From contig CAWUEW020000003.1 of the NCBI GenBank assembly GCA_963921255.3, positions 1,550,001-1,614,000 on the forward strand: DNA of 64,000 nucleotides, read 5' to 3'. A program made the position numbers and the translations under genes. Positions 58,516-64,000 of this stretch are shown in pieces (position 1 is the first letter of the stretch; every line of letters starts with the position of its first letter). The notes under the pieces are model-generated. The model saw only the letters and a list, made by a program, of their open reading frames with translations. It was not told the DNA's origin and did not search any database. This stretch comes from JANSYL01 sp963921255. Lineage in GTDB: Bacteria; Pseudomonadota; Alphaproteobacteria; Rhodobacterales; Rhodobacteraceae.

Positions 58516-59223
58516 TCACTCACCGGGTGACGCAGGCTGCGGGGCGGGGTCTGCGCCGTCCTGTGGCGCCGTTTCCCCGAAGCCGAGATCAATCAGCGGG
58601 GCGGTGCCACCGTCCCCCAGTTCAGCATTGATCCGTTCGACGGCAGCGTTGGTGATGTCGATCGCGCCCGCGGACAGGAAGACGCTGCGGGAATCGAGCA
58701 CAACCGCTGCGCCGCGTCCGCGAGCAAGATCCAGCAGGATGGGCGTGACCAAATCGAAAAACCGGGCCTGCGCGGCCTCGGCTTGGGCCTGCAGGTCGCG
58801 TCCCTTGGCCTCTTGCGCATCGCGGATCGCTTCCACCCGGATGTCAAATTCCTCGGCCATGGCGCGGAATTCCGCGACATCGGTCGTGGGCCGCAACTCG
58901 GTCAAACGCAGCTCTTCCTCGGTCAGTTGCTGCTCGATCTCGCGGTTTTCGCGCGACAATTCGCGCGCCGCAGCTTCCAGTTCGGATGCGACGCGCTGAC
59001 CGAACACCGATTGGGAAAAAAGCCGTTCCTGATTCAACACCAGAACGGCGCTTTGAACGCCGGATTGCGCCTGAGCGGGCTCCCCCGTGGGCGCCGCGAC
59101 GGATTCTGATCCGGCCCCGCCAGTCACATCTTCGGTCGACGTGTCCTCTTGCGCCTCGGCGGCCAAAACGGTGGCACAGGCCAACCACATGGCCAATGCC
59201 GCACGTACCCCGATCCTGAGCAT
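58516..59223 (-). CDS. OmpH/Skp family periplasmic chaperone
   Basis: A 235-aa periplasmic protein. A signal peptide ends near LAAEAQ, followed by an acidic, low-complexity segment and then the Skp-like region SAVLVLNQERLFSQSVFG, a long charged coiled coil (about residues 85-175) and a short closing strand LDSRSVFLSAGAIDIT. It binds unfolded outer-membrane proteins on their way to BamA. It lies 14 bases after bamA. The C-terminus is extended and proline-rich. Confidence 0.9.
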   Translation of the reverse strand: MLRIGVRAALAMWLACATVLAAEAQEDTSTEDVTGGAGSESVAAPTGEPAQAQSGVQSAVLVLNQERLFSQSVFGQRVASELEAAARELSRENREIEQQLTEEELRLTELRPTTDVAEFRAMAEEFDIRVEAIRDAQEAKGRDLQAQAEAAQARFFDLVTPILLDLARGRGAAVVLDSRSVFLSAGAIDITNAAVERINAELGDGGTAPLIDLGFGETAPQDGADPAPQPASPGE

Positions 59224-59237
59224 TGGCCGATGCCGGC

Positions 59238-61589
59238 TCAGAACCGTGCCTCGATGGTGAAGTCAAAGTCGCGCGTTTGGTCCGAGGCTTCGGTGATGAT
59301 GGCCCGGCTGAAGTTGAACCGAAGCGGCCCCACCGCCGTATCCCAGAACACCGACACACCGACAGCCGACCGCAGGTTGAGCCCGTCGTCCACGGTGCCA
59401 CCAAAGCCGGCCGTGTTGTCGAGGCCCCAGACCGAGCCGACATCGGCAAACACGCCGCCGCTGATGCCGTATTCTTCAGGCAACCCGAGCGGGAAACCGG
59501 CCTCGAACCGCGCGACAGCGAAGAAGTTGCCGCCCAGTGCGTCGTTGCCCGGTGCCGTCGTATCCCGCGGCCCGAGACCGAAGGTGTCGAAGCCCCGCAT
59601 TTGGCGGCTGCTGAGGAAGAAGCGGTCCGAGACATGCGAGTTGCCGGACAGCGATTGCAATGCACCCGCCTCGAACGACGCCCGCAGCGTGACTTCCTCG
59701 CGGGCCACTTGCCGTTCTGCAATGGCAAGGGCGGTTGCGCGCAGATAGTTCGCATCGCCCCCAAGCCCGGCGTATTCAAGGTCGAACTGCAAGCGCACGC
59801 CCGCATTCGGATCCAAACCGCCATCGCGCGTATCGTAGGCGTACTGCAGCCCAACAAAGGCCGTGCGCTGCTCGCCCTGATCCGCTGTCAGAATGGGCGA
59901 AGTCACGGCGGCGTTGAACCCGGACAGGTTTGTCGACTCGTACCCCACCGTGGCGCGGGTACGGCTGTACTCGCTGATCGGGAACCCGATCGACGCATTC
60001 AGACCCGCATCGGTCGAATCGTAGGCGCGGTTCTGATTGTCGGTTTCGACGTAGAACGCCTCCAGCCCAAGCGACAGGTCGCGGCGCAAGAAGGCTGGTT
60101 CCTCAAAGCCGAAATTGAAAGACTGGCTGCCCCGGGTGGTGTTGAAGCCAAAGTCCAGCGCCTGGCCCCGGCCCAGGAAGTTGCGCTCGGAGAAGCTGAT
60201 GCCAAACCCGATGCCCACATCGGTCGAATAGTTGCCCGCAAAGGTCAGCGACCCGGTCGGTTGCTCTTCCACATCGACGTCAACGATCACCTGGTCAGGT
60301 GCGGTGCCTTCCCGGCCGTCGACGGCGACGTCCGCAAAGAACCCGGTTGCGCGAATACGCTCGGCTGCCGCGCGCACGGCGCGGGGGTCGAAGGGATCAC
60401 CTTCAACGGTATCGAATTGGCGTCGGATCACGCGATCGAGTGTCGTCGCGTTGCCTTCAATATCGATGCGTTCCACGAACACTCGCTCGCCACGCGAGAT
60501 CACGAACTCAACGTCCAGCGTCTGCGCCGCATCGTTGCGGGTGATCACAGGCTCCACGCGGATGAAGCGGAGACCTTGGCTGGTCGCAAGGTTTTCCATC
60601 CGGCTGATCGTGTTGTCGATGATGCGCGGGCTGTACGTCATGCCCGGGCGAATACGGATCGTTGCCTGATAGGCCGGCACGTCGATTTCCGGCAGGTCGC
60701 TGACGGTCGTGATCTGGCCGAGGCTAAAGCTTTGACCCTCTTGGATGTTGAAGGTCACAAAGTACGAGCTGCGGTCCCGCGCAAGTTCGGGGGTGACGCT
60801 CAGGATCCGGAAATCAACATACCCACGATCCTGGTAGAAATCTGTCAGAAGCTGGCGGTCAACGGCGATCCGGTCTGCAATGAAGGTGTCGCGCTGAATG
60901 ATCTGCCGGAACAGCCCCGCCTGTGTGCTGGCCAGAACCCGGCGCAGGCGCCGGTCGGAATAGGCCCGGTTCCCCACGAAGGCGATGCGTTCTGTTTCGA
61001 TCACGCGCCCTTCTGCAATTTCAAAGACCAGATCCACGCGGTTGTCGGTCCGCTCGATGATCCGCGGGGTGACGGTCGCGGTCAGGCGGCCCGCTTCGCG
61101 GTAGGCGGCGGCAATGTTATTGGCGTCCTGCTCGGCCACGGAGGGCGAATAGACGCGACGTGGTGTGGACTGGAGCAGGCTGAGAAGCGCCTCGTCCTCG
61201 AGGCGGTCATTGCCTTCGATCGAGATGCGGTTGATCGTCGGGAATTCCTCAACGGCGATCACCAGGGTCCCGCCGCGCGGCTGCATCTCGACGCTCAGGA
61301 ACAATCCACTGTTCTGCAAACGCTGCAGCGCGTCGTTCACTTGGGCCGCCGTCACGGTCTGGCCCGGCGCGATCCCTGCGGTGGTCAGAACGTTCGCATC
61401 GCTGATGCGCTGGTTGCCCTGCACGTCAAAGTTCGAAAAGCGAAGGGTTTGCGCGGACGCAGGGCCCGACAGCGCCAAAAAGACGATCAAGCCGACCCCA
61501 AGGGCGGGTGTGACCAGCCTCAAAAGCAGTGGCGCGACGGGCTTCGCAAACAACGCGTGGAGACGCAGTGGCATCGAATCCAACCCCAT
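59238..61589 (-). CDS. bamA: Outer membrane protein assembly factor BamA
   Basis: A 783-aa outer-membrane protein. After the signal peptide (ending near SGPASAQ) come about five POTRA domains (the first with RFSNFDVQGNQRISDANVL; the fifth near VFVERIDIEGNATTLDRVIRR), then a 16-strand barrel ending FTIEARF with the terminal aromatic residue. The barrel loop motif MRGFDTFGLGPRD (RGF) is present. It folds and inserts outer-membrane proteins. The gene is followed by ompH and preceded by a 45-aa peptide gene and rseP. Confidence 0.97.
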   Translation of the reverse strand: MGLDSMPLRLHALFAKPVAPLLLRLVTPALGVGLIVFLALSGPASAQTLRFSNFDVQGNQRISDANVLTTAGIAPGQTVTAAQVNDALQRLQNSGLFLSVEMQPRGGTLVIAVEEFPTINRISIEGNDRLEDEALLSLLQSTPRRVYSPSVAEQDANNIAAAYREAGRLTATVTPRIIERTDNRVDLVFEIAEGRVIETERIAFVGNRAYSDRRLRRVLASTQAGLFRQIIQRDTFIADRIAVDRQLLTDFYQDRGYVDFRILSVTPELARDRSSYFVTFNIQEGQSFSLGQITTVSDLPEIDVPAYQATIRIRPGMTYSPRIIDNTISRMENLATSQGLRFIRVEPVITRNDAAQTLDVEFVISRGERVFVERIDIEGNATTLDRVIRRQFDTVEGDPFDPRAVRAAAERIRATGFFADVAVDGREGTAPDQVIVDVDVEEQPTGSLTFAGNYSTDVGIGFGISFSERNFLGRGQALDFGFNTTRGSQSFNFGFEEPAFLRRDLSLGLEAFYVETDNQNRAYDSTDAGLNASIGFPISEYSRTRATVGYESTNLSGFNAAVTSPILTADQGEQRTAFVGLQYAYDTRDGGLDPNAGVRLQFDLEYAGLGGDANYLRATALAIAERQVAREEVTLRASFEAGALQSLSGNSHVSDRFFLSSRQMRGFDTFGLGPRDTTAPGNDALGGNFFAVARFEAGFPLGLPEEYGISGGVFADVGSVWGLDNTAGFGGTVDDGLNLRSAVGVSVFWDTAVGPLRFNFSRAIITEASDQTRDFDFTIEARF

Positions 61590-61765
61590 GTGTAACGTGC
61601 AGACACGACCTGCCTATCGACTGGTATGGGGGTTGTCAAAACGATCACACCATCCTGTGTGTCATAAGGGTCAGCGTGCCACATATTCGCCACATTTCAA
61701 ACGCCTTAAGGGCCACCGGCAGGAGCCGCTGACCCATAGCGTTTCGGGCAAATGAGGTGCCTGTG

Positions 61766-61786
61766 CGCGCGCCAGACCGGCGCGCG
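61766..61786 (-). terminator. Hairpin after the 45-aa gene and upstream of bamA
   Basis: CGCGCGCC (61766-61773) and GGCGCGCG (61779-61786) form an 8-bp stem with an AGACC loop. On the minus strand it begins three bases after the stop of the 45-aa gene, and bamA starts 177 bases further on. There is no T-run, so it may be a partial terminator or a processing site between rseP and bamA. Confidence 0.45.
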
Positions 61787-61789
61787 GTA

Positions 61790-61927
61790 TCAGTGGACGG
61801 TGACGTACGAAAAGACGTTTCCGGCCAGAAGCAGCGCCGCAACGATGAGCAACGGCACCAGGAAGCGATCCATATTGGTCAAAACGACCAACGAGACTTC
61901 GCGATAGCTTTCTGCCAACAGTTTCAT
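61790..61927 (-). CDS. Small membrane protein between rseP and bamA (45 aa)
   Basis: A 45-aa protein: MKLLAESYREVSLVVLTNMD, then a hydrophobic helix RFLVPLLIVAALLLAGNVFS and the end YVTVH. TTGGAGCAAGAC before the ATG at 61927 is a good ribosome binding site. It is one-pass and likely in the inner membrane with a cytoplasmic amphipathic N-terminus. It lies 121 bases downstream of rseP and 200 bases upstream of bamA. No family is recognised. Confidence 0.65.
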   Translation of the reverse strand: MKLLAESYREVSLVVLTNMDRFLVPLLIVAALLLAGNVFSYVTVH

Positions 61928-62047
61928 GTCTTGCTCCAATCCACCCACATGTCTGGTGGGCGCAGAGCAAATATCGTGTCCGAATGTGGCGCGATTGCGG
62001 CTAGGCCAAGACCATTTCCCGATATCGGAACGCCGGAACCCTTTGGC

Positions 62048-63376
62048 CTACGGGCAGAAAATATCGTTGGTCAGGGCAAACAGCATCAAGGACAAAAGAA
62101 GCGTCAAACCAATCGTCATGAACAGGTTCAGCGCCTTGTCAGACGGCGGTTTGCCTGTGACGGCCTCGTAGGCATGGAACATCAGGTGCCCCCCGTCTAG
62201 GACGGGTATTGGGAAAAGGTTCAACAATCCAACAGCCGTCGACAGAACAGCGATGAACCAGATGAAATTGTCGATGCCCTGGCTGGCCGCCGCCCCCGAC
62301 GTTTCCGCGATGCCGATCGGGCCCTGCAGGTTACACGACGAAATCGCGCCCGTGATCATGTGCCACAAGCCAGACAGCGAGGAACTGATGACGAAACCGG
62401 TTTGTTCGACACCGTACCAGACGGCTGCCCCGGGCCCGACCGACTCGCGCACGGGCTCAAAGCTCAGGCCGCCCGTGATCCCGATCAGATAGCGGGTTTC
62501 GAACCCGCCTTCCGGCAACGGCAAATCCGTGCGCTTGGGCGCGAGGGTCACTTCAAGCTCCTCCCCGCCCCGCCACAGGTCCAGCGTCAGGGGCTCCCCC
62601 TCCGCCGCTTCGACGGCCAGGCGCACCTGGCTGAAGGCATAAACGGGCGTGCCGTCGATGGCGACGATCACGTCGCCCTCTTCCAGGCCGGCCTCGATCG
62701 CGGCGGACTGCGGGGTCACCGCTTGCACCACCGGGACCAGCGGGAACGCGGCATCGACCTGAAGCTCTTCGCCGTTACGCTCAACCGTGTAGGCCGCGGT
62801 CGGTCCGGGTTCGAGCGCATCGGCAACCTCGAACAGCTCTGCAAGCGTGCCAACGGGCTGGCCTTCGATCGCGGTGATCAGATCCCCCTGCTCGAGTTGG
62901 ATGAACTGCGCCGGCAGATCGACCTGATCGCCAATGCGCGGCTCGTCGACCGCGCGGCCCGTGAACAGCAGCACCGTGCCAAAGATCAGAATAGACAGGA
63001 TAAAGTTGAACACCGGGCCCGCGGAAACGGTCGCCGCCCGCGCCCATAACGGGGCCCCATGCATGGAGCGCCGCCGTTCGCGAATGTCCATGGCGTCAAT
63101 CGCGGCCCCGTCCTTGCCAGACGCCGCATCGGCATCACCCAGGAATTTCACGTAGCCGCCAAAGGGTAAGGCCGCGATTTGCCATCGCGTGCCGTGGCGG
63201 TCCACCGTGCTGAGCAGAACAGGGCCAAACCCAAGCGAAAAGACCTCGGCATGGATGCCCGACCACCGGCCGACAATGTAGTGGCCGTATTCATGAATCG
63301 CGACGATGATCGAAAGAGCGGCCACAAAGGCGATGATCGTAAAGGCAAGACTGCCGAACTGAGGAATGAATTCCAT
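62048..63376 (-). CDS. rseP: RIP metalloprotease RseP
   Basis: A 442-aa site-2-type intramembrane metalloprotease. The zinc motif HEYGH is at residues 28-32 in the first helix, and the third ligand region is NLFPIPVLDGGHL near the C-terminus. Two PDZ domains lie between (near FIQLEQGDLITAIEGQPVG and IEAGLEEGDVIVAIDGTPVY). It cleaves anti-sigma factors and signal-peptide remnants. Start and dxr stop overlap by one base (TAATG). Confidence 0.96.
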   Translation of the reverse strand: MEFIPQFGSLAFTIIAFVAALSIIVAIHEYGHYIVGRWSGIHAEVFSLGFGPVLLSTVDRHGTRWQIAALPFGGYVKFLGDADAASGKDGAAIDAMDIRERRRSMHGAPLWARAATVSAGPVFNFILSILIFGTVLLFTGRAVDEPRIGDQVDLPAQFIQLEQGDLITAIEGQPVGTLAELFEVADALEPGPTAAYTVERNGEELQVDAAFPLVPVVQAVTPQSAAIEAGLEEGDVIVAIDGTPVYAFSQVRLAVEAAEGEPLTLDLWRGGEELEVTLAPKRTDLPLPEGGFETRYLIGITGGLSFEPVRESVGPGAAVWYGVEQTGFVISSSLSGLWHMITGAISSCNLQGPIGIAETSGAAASQGIDNFIWFIAVLSTAVGLLNLFPIPVLDGGHLMFHAYEAVTGKPPSDKALNLFMTIGLTLLLSLMLFALTNDIFCP

Positions 63377-64000
63377 TAGCGTGACTGCTCCATGCGCGCG
63401 ATTTGATCCCAGGCTGTCTGACGAGCCATGTGGTCCGTTGTCAGCACGTCCTCAAGGCTTGACATGGGATTTGTGAGGCGAAAATCGGACGAAACGGCGT
63501 CAAGCGTCGCATCGACCACACCCGCCATGTCCATGAAGCCGATCCGACCGGCCAGGAACCCATCAAGGGCGATCTCCTTCGCGGCATTGAAAACAGCGCC
63601 TGCTTTCCCCCCCGTTTCCATCACGCTGCGGGCCAAGGCCAACGCGGGGTAGCGGGCGGGATCCGGAGCATAGAATTCGAGGCTCCCGACATCGGCAAGA
63701 TTGACCCGTGACACCGGAAGGTCGGCGCGGTCGGGCCAGTGCAGCGCATAGCCGATGGCGTGCCGCATGTCGGGCGCCCCCAGATGGGCCATCAGGGCGC
63801 CATCACAGAACCCGACCAGCGCATGCACCAGGGATTGCGGGTGGATGACGGCCTCGATCTTACTTGGGGGAACGCCGAAGAATTCCTTCGTTTCGATCAG
63901 TTCCATGCCCTTGTTGAACATGGAGGCCGAGTCGATGGTGATGCGCTGCCCCATGTCCCAGTTCGGATGCGCGCCCGCGTCCGCGATGGTCGCCTCGCTT
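63376..64000 (-). CDS. dxr: 1-deoxy-D-xylulose-5-phosphate reductoisomerase, C-terminal part
   Basis: The gene runs off the right edge; 207 C-terminal codons are visible. The visible part begins SEATIADAGAHPNWDMGQRI, and continues with TIDSASMFNKGMELIE, a hallmark of DXR, with the metal-binding glutamates. It catalyses the NADPH-dependent second step of the MEP isoprenoid pathway. It is one base overlapping with rseP, the usual dxr-rseP-bamA order. Confidence 0.96.
   Translation of the reverse strand, partial: SEATIADAGAHPNWDMGQRITIDSASMFNKGMELIETKEFFGVPPSKIEAVIHPQSLVHALVGFCDGALMAHLGAPDMRHAIGYALHWPDRADLPVSRVNLADVGSLEFYAPDPARYPALALARSVMETGGKAGAVFNAAKEIALDGFLAGRIGFMDMAGVVDATLDAVSSDFRLTNPMSSLEDVLTTDHMARQTAWDQIARMEQSR

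Noticed and set aside
59223..61595. 790-aa open frame antisense to bamA
   Set aside because: It mirrors bamA almost end to end, a GC-codon artefact; bamA has POTRA and barrel features.
61866..61886. Inverted repeat TTGGTC/GACCAA as an operator
   Set aside because: It lies inside the 45-aa coding region and is too short to separate from chance.
1..64000. Insertion sequences, prophage, integrative element, CRISPR array or rRNA/tRNA genes
   Set aside because: I saw no transposase, integrase, phage structural gene, repeat-spacer array or RNA-gene sequence when reading the window.

Overview
The window is one contiguous stretch of a GC-rich alphaproteobacterial chromosome, most likely from the Rhodobacterales (Roseobacter/Rhodobacter group). 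The support is gene content and order: rseP-bamA-ompH-fabZ-lpxA-lpxI-lpxB, an olsB-olsA ornithine-lipid pair, the CtrA-pathway phosphotransferase chpT, a DUF6314 protein, a class I fructose-bisphosphate aldolase of the Fda type, and regulatory motifs that read like FnrL (TTGA-N6-TCAA), CtrA (TTAA-N7-TTAA) and a LacI-type central-carbon regulator. I see no rRNA, tRNA, insertion sequence, prophage or CRISPR array. Genes are tightly packed; no stretch above about 275 bases lacks a gene.

Layout. 1-2830: a GMC oxidoreductase with SnoaL-like proteins on either side. 2837-3650: three small minus-strand genes ending with a DksA-like zinc-finger protein that has an FNR-type promoter. 3837-7353: sulfurtransferase-like protein, DMT exporter, lysophospholipid acyltransferase, DUF1223 protein, ICMT-like methyltransferase. 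7444-10950: three GT25-family and one GT4-family glycosyltransferases for a surface glycan. 11023-13722: aconitase. 13996-16817: ccmABCDG cytochrome c maturation operon. 16847-18668: FNR-promoted lipoprotein, MarR-type regulator, SdhE, XRE regulator. 18784-25489: aspartate aminotransferase, methyltransferase, purB, a small secreted protein and a TPR protein sharing a cysteine motif, and an orphan FliG-like protein. 26683-31356: gap1, a 47-aa membrane peptide, gap2, pgk and fda, with LacI-type operators before both gap genes. 31398-35036: ligase-associated exonuclease, alpha/beta hydrolase and ATP-dependent DNA ligase. 35080-39352: malate synthase G with a GlcG/HbpS protein, two RidA proteins and a PuuD-type amidohydrolase. 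39487-42765: DUF2256, photolyase, TrmJ, ThiE-like protein. 42762-48095: olsBA, DUF3553, chpT, gamma-carbonic anhydrase, gmk, YicC, PAS protein, with two CtrA boxes. 48149-55169: class II DAHP synthase, GlxA-type regulator, glnE and small genes, YbaK. 55179-64000: the envelope operon lpxB-lpxI-lpxA-fabZ-ompH-bamA, a 45-aa peptide, rseP, and dxr, which runs off the right edge.

Most of the window is core metabolism and envelope assembly, and I did not find a clearly unprecedented multi-gene system. The points most worth a second look are regulatory and small-gene ones: two FNR boxes at class II spacing from -10-like hexamers, two full CtrA boxes next to olsB and yicC/PAS in the same window as chpT, operators at two GAPDH genes that differ at the cofactor-selecting residue, small peptides between gap1/gap2 and rseP/bamA, the FliG-like orphan, and the glcB-glcG-ridA-ridA-puuD operon.
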